64,000 nucleotides of DNA from Microlunatus flavus (GTDB lineage Bacteria; Actinomycetota; Actinomycetes; Propionibacteriales; Propionibacteriaceae): positions 58,758 through 122,757 of the forward strand of contig NZ_FOFA01000011.1 of NCBI RefSeq assembly GCF_900110855.1, given 5' to 3'. A model generated the notes under the pieces. That model made no database searches and was not told where the DNA came from. It saw nothing but the letters and a program-made list of their open reading frames with translations. Positions 45,041-52,945 of the stretch are shown in pieces. The translations under genes were made by a program, and so were the position numbers. Numbering within the stretch: position 1 is the first letter of the stretch; each line of letters opens with the position of its first letter.

Positions 45041-45421
45041 ATGTCTCCGGTGGCTCGTCATCGAGGTCTGATGGCCGTCTTAGTCGTGATGCTGCTGCTT
45101 GGTGCGGTGAGCCTGGTACTGGCCCTCCTCGGTCGAGAGGGGGCGTGGATGATGGCAGGAAGTTCCCTGGCTGTCGCGGTCGGGGCCCTTGTTCAACTCC
45201 GGGTCTTCACTCCGGTTGGCGCGAGTGAGCCGCTGACCACGCGCACGAGGCTCCTGCTCATCGGGTTTGCAGTGGTTGCTGCTGGCTGCCTAGTCGTTGC
45301 GGGCGTCACTAGCGGGTCGGCGTTCACATGGGTGATCGTCGGGATCTTCTTGGTCGGTCTGGCCAGCATGACCGTCGGTCTACTGCGAAATCTCACCTCT
45401 GCAGCTAGAGGACCTGCCTGA
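45041..45421 (+). CDS. Four-TM membrane protein
   Basis: 126 residues arranged as two pairs of hydrophobic helices (MAVLVVMLLLGAVSLVLALL, AGSSLAVAVGALVQL, LLLIGFAVVAAGCLVVAG, FTWVIVGIFLVGLASMTVGL). A GATACT box ends 7 nt before the ATG. Unknown function; last gene of the cargo zone. Confidence 0.6.
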   Translation: MSPVARHRGLMAVLVVMLLLGAVSLVLALLGREGAWMMAGSSLAVAVGALVQLRVFTPVGASEPLTTRTRLLLIGFAVVAAGCLVVAGVTSGSAFTWVIVGIFLVGLASMTVGLLRNLTSAARGPA

Positions 45422-45871
45422 GGGTCCGCCTTGGAATGGCCTCCGCAATCGCCGAGCGTTCTAGCACGGCTCGATCTGCGTGTTCCGTACGAGGGGTCGT
45501 CTTTCGTGCACTAGTCATGGTTCCTCGAGAGCCTTTGACGTGCGGCTGTGCCGGCACTCGACGACGGTGCACTGGCCCGGTTGGCGGTGGTCAAGCAAGG
45601 GGCGCCTCTGCTGGACCACCTCGACGGCGAGGTGTGCGACGGAGCATTGGTTGAGCCGCCGCAAGGTCGCAGGTTCTCGTCGCGTCGTAGCCGGCCAGGT
45701 CGGGCAACCATAAGAGCTGCCGTGGGGGAACGCTGGGGAACGCCGTCTGAGTAGGAGCTTTGCCTCGTTCCCCCAGGTGTCCCTGGTTGCTGTGCGGCCG
45801 CCGAGGTCGACCGTCGGGTGACGTCACCGCCTCAGGTTCTTGCTGTCGAGCAAGAACCAGGGAGGTCAGCG
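45422..45871. promoter_or_regulatory. Regulatory gap before the conjugation operon
   Basis: 450 bp. The right part holds two palindromes: GGTGACGTCACC at 45817-45828, and a perfect 10-bp-arm hairpin GGTTCTTGCT / AGCAAGAACC with loop GTCG at 45835-45858, immediately before the ribosome-binding site AGGGAGG. The left part has a 68-codon frame (45548-45754) without support. Confidence 0.6.
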
Positions 45872-46684
45872 GTGAGCGTGGCGAGAGAGTTGGGTCTGGA
45901 GGGTGGGCTGGGAAGCCCGTCGATGGTGGCAGCGTCAAGTTGTTGGCCCAGGTGGTCCGCGTCGACGGCCTTGCTGGCCGGGCCAACCGGGTTGGACACC
46001 TTGGCTCCGTGGCTGAGGTCCGCGGCGCCTCCCGAGGCGGATCGCGTGCTGCACGCGCTGGTACACGTCGGCTCTCCGTCGGGCAATGACGAGCCGCAAG
46101 CGGTCGACGTCGTGGCGTGGGCGCTGCTGCCTGGGGCGCGCGCACTGGCCCACCGCCTTCGTGGCCTGTCCCCGGACGTCGATCGGCTGGTGGCGACGCA
46201 GCTGTGGTTGGAGGTCCGGGCGTTCCCTTGGGAACGACTGAAGAAGGTCGCGGCGAACGTGCTCGCCAACACCCGCGCCAGGGTGCTGGCGAGCGAGCTG
46301 TCGGCGGAGGGACCTGTCGCTCGAGGTGACGGCGGTCGGCTCCGTGTCGTCGACCCGCACAGTCTCTGGTGGGAGCAGCTCTCGGAGGCGCCGCTTCAAG
46401 CCGGCCCAGATGCGTCCGTCGAGCTTGAGGGGCTGATCGCCGACGCAGCAGCCACCGGAACGCTGTCCCTGGCGGACCGGGACCTGCTGGGCGTGTTGCT
46501 GGAGCAGGCCCGGACGGCCGGCGCTGGTGCCCGTCGCGGCTGCGGCGGCCTGCTTGCGGACCGCGTGGTGAGCCAGGTCTCCGAGGAGGCGGGACTGTCG
46601 CCGGCGACTGTGCGTCGACGGATCCGCCGGATCGTCGTCAGGATGGCTGACGCCCACCGCGCTGGCCTGATCGAGGCCGCATGA
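45872..46684 (+). CDS. HTH protein, first gene of the conjugation operon
   Basis: 270 residues from GTG 45872, which has AGGGAGG 7 nt upstream; an open frame from 45818 would read through the palindromes. A mainly helical protein ending in a sigma-70-region-4-like HTH (VSQVSEEAGLSPATVRRRIRRIVVRM). Possibly the operon's regulator or a DNA-binding accessory protein. Its TGA overlaps the next ATG (ATGA). Confidence 0.65.
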   Translation: MSVARELGLEGGLGSPSMVAASSCWPRWSASTALLAGPTGLDTLAPWLRSAAPPEADRVLHALVHVGSPSGNDEPQAVDVVAWALLPGARALAHRLRGLSPDVDRLVATQLWLEVRAFPWERLKKVAANVLANTRARVLASELSAEGPVARGDGGRLRVVDPHSLWWEQLSEAPLQAGPDASVELEGLIADAAATGTLSLADRDLLGVLLEQARTAGAGARRGCGGLLADRVVSQVSEEAGLSPATVRRRIRRIVVRMADAHRAGLIEAA

Positions 46685-47034
46685 TCAGCCCGCGCTCGCC
46701 TCGTCGGGCCGCCTCCGGTGCGGGCTGGACGCTGCGGGAGGAGCAGCCGGCGAGGGTGGACGGAGCTCTGCGGCAGACCGTGGCGCTGCTGGAGCTGATC
46801 CGTCAGGAGGAGGCGCTTCTCGGCTGGCTCGACGACTGCGTCGCCCAGCTGCACGCTGTGCGTAGAGCACGGCAGACGCTGCTCGACGTCACCGACGCCG
46901 AGGTGGCGGAGGCGCGAGAGGCGTCCGACCAGCCGGTCATGGAAGCCTCCCCGGCGTCCACGACGGACGGGTGGCGCACGGCTGGCCCCGCAGCCCCGGA
47001 CGCAACGCGCGATGACCGGTTGGACGCGTCGTGA
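46681..47034 (+). CDS. Small helical protein of the conjugation operon
   Basis: 117 residues, mostly one long amphipathic/coiled-coil-like helix (EEQPARVDGALRQTVALLEL, RQTLLDVTDAEVAEAREAS) and a disordered tail. Overlaps both neighbours by 4 nt. Not recognised. Confidence 0.55.
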   Translation: MISPRSPRRAASGAGWTLREEQPARVDGALRQTVALLELIRQEEALLGWLDDCVAQLHAVRRARQTLLDVTDAEVAEAREASDQPVMEASPASTTDGWRTAGPAAPDATRDDRLDAS

Positions 47035-47315
47035 CCGGCTGGGGATGGACGCTGCTCGAGACGTGCCCGGTGGCACCGGCAGGTGCGCAGGCTTACGTGG
47101 ACCAGATCACCGGTTACGTGCAGTGGGGCGTCAAGGTGATGTTCGTCGTGGCTCTGGTCGTCTCCATCGGCGCGATCGTCGCGGGCCGGCTGTTCTCCAT
47201 GCCGCAGTCGTCGAAGCTCGGCGTGGTCAGCATCGTGGTGGTGTTCCTCTGCGCCATCGCGTACCTGGTGCTGCCGGGGATGCTGCAGTCGATCCTCGGC
47301 TCCGGGTGCATCTGA
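47031..47315 (+). CDS. Two-TM pilin-like (VirB2/TrbC-like) protein
   Basis: 94 residues: a polar N-terminus with AYVDQITGYVQWGVKVM, two membrane helices (VMFVVALVVSIGAIVAG and VVSIVVVFLCAIAYLVLPGM) and a short loop. Size, topology and position before a TrbL-like gene suit a VirB2-type pilin or a small T4SS channel component. GTG overlaps the upstream stop. Confidence 0.6.
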   Translation: MTGWGWTLLETCPVAPAGAQAYVDQITGYVQWGVKVMFVVALVVSIGAIVAGRLFSMPQSSKLGVVSIVVVFLCAIAYLVLPGMLQSILGSGCI

Positions 47316-47401
47316 TGCGCGACAACACAGGCGGCCGCCGCATGCTCCTGGTCGAGCAGCTTCTCGCGCTGATCGACTCGCTGACGGCGGAGGGCCGGTG
47401 A
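47315..47401 (+). CDS. Micro-ORF (28 aa) bridging pilin-like and TrbL-like genes
   Basis: ATG 47315 shares a base with the upstream TGA (TGATG), and its own TGA overlaps the next GTG (GTGA). Product MRDNTGGRRMLLVEQLLALI then DSLTAEGR, a short amphipathic helix. The exact stop/start overlaps on both sides argue that it is translated. Confidence 0.55.
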   Translation: MRDNTGGRRMLLVEQLLALIDSLTAEGR

Positions 47402-48717
47402 CGCCGGGCGTCCCCTGGGTTCCGGGGTCCGGACTACTGGGCGGGGTGGCGGCCGAGGCGTGGCAAGTGGCGATGCTCGGCTTGTGGAACGCCGGGCTCT
47501 GGCTGCTGGGCCTGGTCCTGCACCTCGAAGATGCGCTTCTCACCCCGGACCTCCGTAGCGGCGGGCCGGCGGGCGAGGCGTACGGGCTGACGTTCTGGCT
47601 CGCCGCGGCGCTGGGGCTGCTGATGCTGCTGGCGCAGCTGCTGGTGACGTTGCTGCGACGCGACGCGCGCAGCCTGGGTGCCGCCCTGCTGGGCTGCGCG
47701 AAGTTCGTCGTGGTCTGGGCCGGTTGGGTCGCCTGGGCGAGCGCGGTGGTCGCCGTGTGCGGGGGCTTGACCCGCGCCGTGTTGCGCAGCCTGCTGCACG
47801 TGTCGTCGTTCGCCGGGTGGCGACCAGCCCTCGGTGTGTCGCCGGAGCAGGCGGTGGACGTGACGGTCGCGACGGTCCTTGGGCTGCTCGGGATGGTGCT
47901 CTGGCTGGCCGCGCTGGGTCACGTGCTGGTGATGCTCGGCCGGGCGGTGGCCTTGCTGGTGCTGGCGGCGACGACGCCGATCGCCGCGGCGGGGTTGATG
48001 GGTGAGCTGGGTCGGGGCTGGTTCTGGCGCAGCGTGCGCTGGTTCCACGCCGCTGCGCTCACCCCGCTGCTCATGGCGCTGCTCCTCGGGGTCGGGGTCC
48101 AAACCACAAGCGGGGTGACCGCCGGTCTGTCGGACGGCGCGGTGCGCGCCGTGGGCTCGGCGCTACCGGGAGTGCTGCTGATTCTGACGTCCTGCTTCGC
48201 GCCGGTGGCGCTGTTCCGGCTGTTGGCGTTCGTCGACCCGGCGACGCCGTCCGGCGGCGCGTTCCGCCACGCCCTCGCCTCGGCGCTGCGGACCGGCCTC
48301 ATGCTCGCCGGACCCGGTGGCGGGCCCTCCGCCGCGGAGGAGGCGGCGACGACGTCGAGCGGATCGGGGGCCGACGACGCGTCGACGACCGGCTCGTCGG
48401 GCTCCGACGCGTCGGCCGACCGCCGCGACGACGCGGAGCGCCAGCTGCAGGGCAGCGCGTCCTCGACCGGCGCTCAAGCCGGCGCCGGCTCGGGCGGCAA
48501 GCCTCCGGCTTCGACCGCCTCTCCTACCAGTCCTGCGCAGTCCCCGGCACGGGAGCACACCGGCGCTTCCCAGGGCGGTGCGTCCGGTTCCGGGGACTCC
48601 GCTGCCGGAGCCCCTACGGGTCGCGCGCCGTCGGGTGGGGCGTCGGGCGGGCCCCAGTCAGAAGGGTCGGGTGCGGCCGTGGCGGAAGCGGGCGCCGTTC
48701 CGATGGTGCCGGTATGA
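47398..48717 (+). CDS. TrbL/VirB6-like polytopic conjugation protein
   Basis: 439 residues. About seven membrane helices in the first 300 residues, including a GRAVALLVLAATTPIAAAGL segment typical of TrbL/VirB6-type channel proteins. A long Ser/Gly/Ala-rich disordered tail follows (from about 310). VirB6-class proteins form the inner-membrane part of the DNA channel. GTG start overlaps the micro-ORF stop. Confidence 0.75.
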   Translation: MTPGVPWVPGSGLLGGVAAEAWQVAMLGLWNAGLWLLGLVLHLEDALLTPDLRSGGPAGEAYGLTFWLAAALGLLMLLAQLLVTLLRRDARSLGAALLGCAKFVVVWAGWVAWASAVVAVCGGLTRAVLRSLLHVSSFAGWRPALGVSPEQAVDVTVATVLGLLGMVLWLAALGHVLVMLGRAVALLVLAATTPIAAAGLMGELGRGWFWRSVRWFHAAALTPLLMALLLGVGVQTTSGVTAGLSDGAVRAVGSALPGVLLILTSCFAPVALFRLLAFVDPATPSGGAFRHALASALRTGLMLAGPGGGPSAAEEAATTSSGSGADDASTTGSSGSDASADRRDDAERQLQGSASSTGAQAGAGSGGKPPASTASPTSPAQSPAREHTGASQGGASGSGDSAAGAPTGRAPSGGASGGPQSEGSGAAVAEAGAVPMVPV

Positions 48718-48791
48718 GGAGCCGGGTCCGCTCTGCCGCGAGGCCGGGGTGCTCACTCGACTCCCGTGCGGTTCGGGGGTACGACTCGTGA
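48714..48791 (+). CDS. Micro-ORF (25 aa) bridging TrbL-like and SCO6880-like genes
   Basis: ATG 48714 overlaps the upstream TGA (ATGA) and its TGA at 48789-48791 overlaps the GTG at 48788 (GTGA). Product MRSRVRSAARPGCSLDSRAV then RGYDS, strongly basic. It may serve only to carry ribosomes across a 70-nt gap. Confidence 0.45.
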   Translation: MRSRVRSAARPGCSLDSRAVRGYDS

Positions 48792-50383
48792 CCGGCCGGG
48801 TGTACCGGGACTACCAGCGCGACCGGGTCGGCTGGTTCTTCGGCCTGACGGGGTTGCAGCTGGGGTTGCTGGCCGCGGGTGCGCTTCCCACCTGCTGGGC
48901 CGCGCGGACAGGATGGTGGGCGGGCGCGTTCGCCGGGCTGCTCGGCTGGGTCGGGTTGCTGGCGCTGGTCGTCGTCCCGGTCCGCGGCCGCAGCGCGGTC
49001 GGGTGGACTGTCGCCTCGGCGACCTTCCTCGCGCTCCGGCTCGCCGGCGCGACGACGTGGCGCAGCGGCCTGGCCACAGGCCTCGCCGGACCCGCCGGGG
49101 CGCCCGACCTGCCTCCACCCCTCGACCAGCTGCTCATTCACCAGGTCGCCGCCCGCGAGTCGAGCGGCATGGTCGGGGTGGTGCAGGACCGGGCCGCACG
49201 GTCGTGGGCCCTGGCTGCTCGGATCACTCACGGTGACCTCGGCTGGCTGACGGGAGCGGAGCGTGATGTGCGCGGGGATGGGCTGGCCGCGCTGCTCGAC
49301 ACCGCGTGCCGCACCGAGCTCGTCAGCGAGCTCCAGCTCCTGATCCGGGCGTGCCCCGACGACGGAGCCGAGCGGGAACGCTGGCTCCACGACGGTCGAG
49401 AGCCCTCGGCACCAACACCCGGCGTATTCCCGGCTGACGCTGCCGAACTGGCGCGCACGGTTCATGATGGTCTGCGCCGTCACCTGACGCCGGCCGCTAG
49501 GTACTCGGAGGCGTTCCTCGTCCTCGTCGTGCCTGACGCGAGGCTGCGCAAGCAGGCCCGGCGTGGAAGGTCTGTCCGAGGGGCTAAGAACCGGCAGGAC
49601 GACCAGCTCAGCCTGCTCGCCGCCGCAGCGGCGGAAGTCGGGCAGCAGGCCAGCGCTCGGTGCGGCATCGAGCTCGTCGACTGGTTGGACGCGTCCGGGC
49701 TGGCCCAGGCCTGCCGTACCGGCTACCACCCCGACAGCCACGCCGTCCTGGTCGACGCGCGGCCGCGGACCGGAGAGGAGCAGACGGAGGTCGGGGTCCC
49801 ATGGGCGGCAGCCGGGCCGGCGCACACGAACACCGCGCCCCTGTCCTACGCGCACGACGCTTGGGAGTCGGCGTCGGTGTCTGTGCTGCTCCCTGCCCGC
49901 GGCGCCACCCTCGGCGCGCTCGCACCGGTCCTGTCCGGCGGCACGGTGGGGGAGCGCCGCTGCCTGCTCGTCGCGTACCCGGTGATCACGGCGACGGTCG
50001 CCGATCGGGTCACCGCGTCGCGGGAGTGGGCCGCCGACCTCGGCGACGGCCTTCGCACTCGCGCCGGGGTCCGGCCGCGGGCTAAGACACGCGCCGACCA
50101 GGCCACCGCCCGCGGCGTCGACGCCAAGCTCGTCGCCGGCGCTGCTCTCGTGCGCCCCTACGCCATCGCCACCACCACCGTTCCCGCCACACCCCTCACC
50201 AGTGTTTCCGACCCGAGCAGGACCGACCAGGTGCGGATCGGCGACGCCGTCCGGAGTCTCGAGGCGTCGGTCCGGCGGGCCGGGTTCGCCGCACAACGCC
50301 TCGACCTCGCCCACGACACCGCCTTCGCCACCGGCTGCATCCCCCTCGGCCACACCCTCGAGCGCGCGGGCGGCGCCCGATGA
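48788..50383 (+). CDS. SCO6880-like conjugation protein
   Basis: 531 residues. The N-terminus (RVYRDYQRDRVGWFFGLTGL then two membrane helices) matches the SCO6880/PrgI-like family found beside VirB4 ATPases in actinobacterial T4SS clusters. A large soluble domain follows, with an RYSEAFLVLVVPDARLRKQARR segment. GTG 48788 is favoured by the overlapping micro-ORF stop and by GGGGG 8 nt upstream; GTG 48749 is possible. Its TGA overlaps the VirB4-like ATG. Confidence 0.7.
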   Translation: MTGRVYRDYQRDRVGWFFGLTGLQLGLLAAGALPTCWAARTGWWAGAFAGLLGWVGLLALVVVPVRGRSAVGWTVASATFLALRLAGATTWRSGLATGLAGPAGAPDLPPPLDQLLIHQVAARESSGMVGVVQDRAARSWALAARITHGDLGWLTGAERDVRGDGLAALLDTACRTELVSELQLLIRACPDDGAERERWLHDGREPSAPTPGVFPADAAELARTVHDGLRRHLTPAARYSEAFLVLVVPDARLRKQARRGRSVRGAKNRQDDQLSLLAAAAAEVGQQASARCGIELVDWLDASGLAQACRTGYHPDSHAVLVDARPRTGEEQTEVGVPWAAAGPAHTNTAPLSYAHDAWESASVSVLLPARGATLGALAPVLSGGTVGERRCLLVAYPVITATVADRVTASREWAADLGDGLRTRAGVRPRAKTRADQATARGVDAKLVAGAALVRPYAIATTTVPATPLTSVSDPSRTDQVRIGDAVRSLEASVRRAGFAAQRLDLAHDTAFATGCIPLGHTLERAGGAR

Positions 50384-51864
50384 GGCGCCACGCGCGCAGC
50401 AGTGCTGGCGGCACCCACCTTGCGGCCATGGCCCTCCCCATCAGTCGTTCTCGGCAGCGCCCAATGTGGTCGCGTCCGGTCCGGCCGGCCGTGTCGCGGT
50501 GGCGGTGGCGGATGACCTCAGACCAGGCGCCGGTGCTGTGGCCGCTGATCGCCGGGCAGGCGCCGCCCGCGACCGGGGCGTTGATGGGCTGGGACCTCGG
50601 GTCGGGCGGGCTGTTCCACGCCGACCCGGCTGGATGGGTCCTCGACCCCAACCTGCCCGTCGCGAACCCGAACGTGTTCGTCTTCGGCAAGCCCGGCCGG
50701 GGCAAGTCCGCCACCATCAAGGCACTGATCCTGCGGATGGCCGACCTCGGCCACCGCACCCTCGTCCTCGGCGACCCCAAGGACGAGTACGCCCCGCTGT
50801 GCCGCGCGCTCGGTGTCGAACCCGTCGACCTCGGCCCCGGCCTGCCCGCCCGCCTCAACCCGTACGACACCCATGCCACTCGCCCCGGTGATCAAGCCGA
50901 GCTCGACGCCACCATCGGGCACTGGGTACGGCTCACGGCCGCGCTCGTCGGCGCAGCCCGACGCAGCGGCGGCCGCGCCCCGGTCACCCCGACGGACACC
51001 ACCGTCGTCACCCACGCGCTGCGCGACGTGACCGGCGTGAACCGCGCAGGCACGCGACTCGCACCGGTGACGGTTCCGCTGCTGTGGCAGCGGCTCGCCC
51101 AGCCGACGCAGGAGCTGATCGACGCCTGCAGCTACGCCGACGCTCGGCACTTCCTCGACGAGACCAGGTTGCTGCGCGACTCGCTCGGCCAGCTCGTCAC
51201 CGGCACCCTCGCCGGGCTGTTCGACGCCCCTACCACCGTGCGTCTCGACCCGGACGCGCCGATCCAAAGCCTCTCCCTCGCCCGCCTCAACGCCGCCGGC
51301 GACGACGCCGTCGGCACCGCGCTGCTCTGCCTGAACGCCTGGGCCGCCGCCACCCGACCGTCCACCGGCACGAAAGGCTCAGGAGAAGGCCCGGGTCGGC
51401 CCCGGCTAGTGGTGCGCGACGAGGCGTGGAAGCAGCTCCGCCTCGGCGTCGACGCCGTCGCCGCGTTCGACGCCGACCTGCGGCTGTCGCGATCGACCGG
51501 CGACATCCAGATCGCGGTCGCGCACAAACCGTCCGACCTGCTCACCGCCGGCGACACCGGCAGCCAGGCCGTCGAGATCGCCCGCGACCTGCTCCACCTC
51601 ACCGACATCCGCATCCTCCACGGACAAGACCCGGCCACCGCCGACGACCTCGACCACATCCTCGGACTCGGCCCGGTCGCCCGGCAGGCCGTCACCGGCT
51701 GGGCCATGCACGGCACCGGTCGAGCCGTCTGGTGCCTCGGCCCTCGACTGCACCGGGTCCAGACCGTCCTGCACCCGCTCGAGCAGCAGCTCTACGACAC
51801 CAACAGCCGCCTCCGAGACGGCCGAAACCCCAGCCGCTCGAGCAGCAACGGCAGCACCGGATGA
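50380..51864 (+). CDS. VirB4/TraC-like conjugation ATPase
   Basis: 494 residues. Walker A GKPGRGKSATIK near residue 104, Walker B RLVVRDEAWKQL near 345 (hhhhDE) and downstream VAHKPSDLLTAG. The domain order fits the VirB4 family that powers type IV secretion, though the usual N-terminal half is provided by the upstream SCO6880-like protein. ATG overlaps the upstream stop; GATGA overlap with the next gene too. Confidence 0.85.
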   Translation: MRRHARSSAGGTHLAAMALPISRSRQRPMWSRPVRPAVSRWRWRMTSDQAPVLWPLIAGQAPPATGALMGWDLGSGGLFHADPAGWVLDPNLPVANPNVFVFGKPGRGKSATIKALILRMADLGHRTLVLGDPKDEYAPLCRALGVEPVDLGPGLPARLNPYDTHATRPGDQAELDATIGHWVRLTAALVGAARRSGGRAPVTPTDTTVVTHALRDVTGVNRAGTRLAPVTVPLLWQRLAQPTQELIDACSYADARHFLDETRLLRDSLGQLVTGTLAGLFDAPTTVRLDPDAPIQSLSLARLNAAGDDAVGTALLCLNAWAAATRPSTGTKGSGEGPGRPRLVVRDEAWKQLRLGVDAVAAFDADLRLSRSTGDIQIAVAHKPSDLLTAGDTGSQAVEIARDLLHLTDIRILHGQDPATADDLDHILGLGPVARQAVTGWAMHGTGRAVWCLGPRLHRVQTVLHPLEQQLYDTNSRLRDGRNPSRSSSNGSTG

Positions 51865-52469
51865 CCCGCCTCCTCGTCGCGCTCACTGCCCTCGGCGCGG
51901 CGTTGCTCGTCCTACCCCTCGCCGCCGCCCTCGCGCTCGCAGCCACCGCCTCGTCGAGTCCCCCGAACGACGCCGACCCGGCGGTCATCGCCGGCGACGA
52001 AGCCGGCCCGACACCCGCGGACGCCGTCGCGCGGGTGCTGCGGTGGGCCGACAGCCACACCGGCGACGCCTACCGCATGGGCGCGGCCGGCCCCCACGCC
52101 TGGGACTGCTCCAGCTTCACCCAAGCCGCCTGGGCCACGGTCGGCGTCCGGCTGCCGCGCATCGCGCAGGACCAGCGCGACTGGCTCGCCGACGGCCACG
52201 GCACCCGCATCCCACCCGGCCACGAACAACCCGGCGACCTGATCTTCTGGGACTCCTACCTCGGCCCCCGCACCATCGGCCACGTCGTCCTCGTCCAGGA
52301 CCCCACCCGTCGCACCACCATCGAGGCGCACAATACGCGCCAGGGTGTCGGCCACTTCACCTACCAACCACGCCACCACCGCTACGAGATCTGGCGCCCG
52401 GTAGGAACCCGGTCGCCCGCCGCCACCACCGGACGGGCGGCGAACGCAGTCCCGGAGGCCCGACCGTGA
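51861..52469 (+). CDS. NlpC/P60 cell-wall hydrolase
   Basis: 202 residues. N-terminal signal-like helix (LLVALTALGAALLVLPLAAA), then an NlpC/P60 domain with catalytic Cys in AWDCSSFTQAAW (near 84) and His in TIGHVVLVQDP (near 140). It would cut peptidoglycan peptides to open a path for the conjugation channel, the VirB1-like role in Gram-positive systems. Overlaps both neighbours by 4 nt. Confidence 0.85.
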   Translation: MTRLLVALTALGAALLVLPLAAALALAATASSSPPNDADPAVIAGDEAGPTPADAVARVLRWADSHTGDAYRMGAAGPHAWDCSSFTQAAWATVGVRLPRIAQDQRDWLADGHGTRIPPGHEQPGDLIFWDSYLGPRTIGHVVLVQDPTRRTTIEAHNTRQGVGHFTYQPRHHRYEIWRPVGTRSPAATTGRAANAVPEARP

Positions 52470-52945
52470 GCCAGCAGGAACGGCGCCGCACCCCCTACCC
52501 GTGGACCTGGGAACCCGCCGCCCTTCTGCTCGGCGTCCCCGCCCTTGTCGTCCTGCTCGGCGTCCAGGCCGGACGCGCCCTCGCCAACGGCCTCACCACC
52601 GGACACTGGCAGCTCGCGCCCCCCGAGACCTGGCCCACAACCACCCTCGCGGTCATCACCGGCGACGCCGGCGCCGGGCTCGACCCACACCCTGCCCGCG
52701 CTGCCGCGTCAACCGTGCTCTGGCTCATCATCGCGCTCGTCCAGCTGGTCACCCTCGTCCCCACGGTTCTCGCGCTGCGGTGGGCCTGGCGGCGCTGGAG
52801 CCCCTACCGGCCGCAGGGCTTCGCCACTCCGGCCCAGGTCGACACCGTCCTCGGCATTCGCCGGCTTCGCAGCACGGCGAACTTCATCCGACCCGACCTG
52901 CACCATCGAGGCCAATGGTCCGCGGGCCGAAGGAGACGCCGATGA
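52466..52945 (+). CDS. Two-TM conjugation-operon protein
   Basis: 159 residues with two membrane helices (ALLLGVPALVVLLGVQAG and TVLWLIIALVQLVTLVPTVL) and a basic C-terminus ending in a run of arginines. It resembles the N-terminal membrane half of VirD4-type coupling proteins, whose ATPase half is encoded next, so the two may form a split coupling protein. GTG overlaps the upstream stop. Confidence 0.65.
   Translation: MSQQERRRTPYPWTWEPAALLLGVPALVVLLGVQAGRALANGLTTGHWQLAPPETWPTTTLAVITGDAGAGLDPHPARAAASTVLWLIIALVQLVTLVPTVLALRWAWRRWSPYRPQGFATPAQVDTVLGIRRLRSTANFIRPDLHHRGQWSAGRRRRR

Noticed and set aside
45548..45754. A 68-codon frame and a tRNA-like stretch (GCAAGGTCGCAGGTTC) before the conjugation operon
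   Set aside because: No ribosome-binding site or recognisable domain, and the stretch cannot be folded into a cloverleaf; it could be a gene remnant but the support is too weak.
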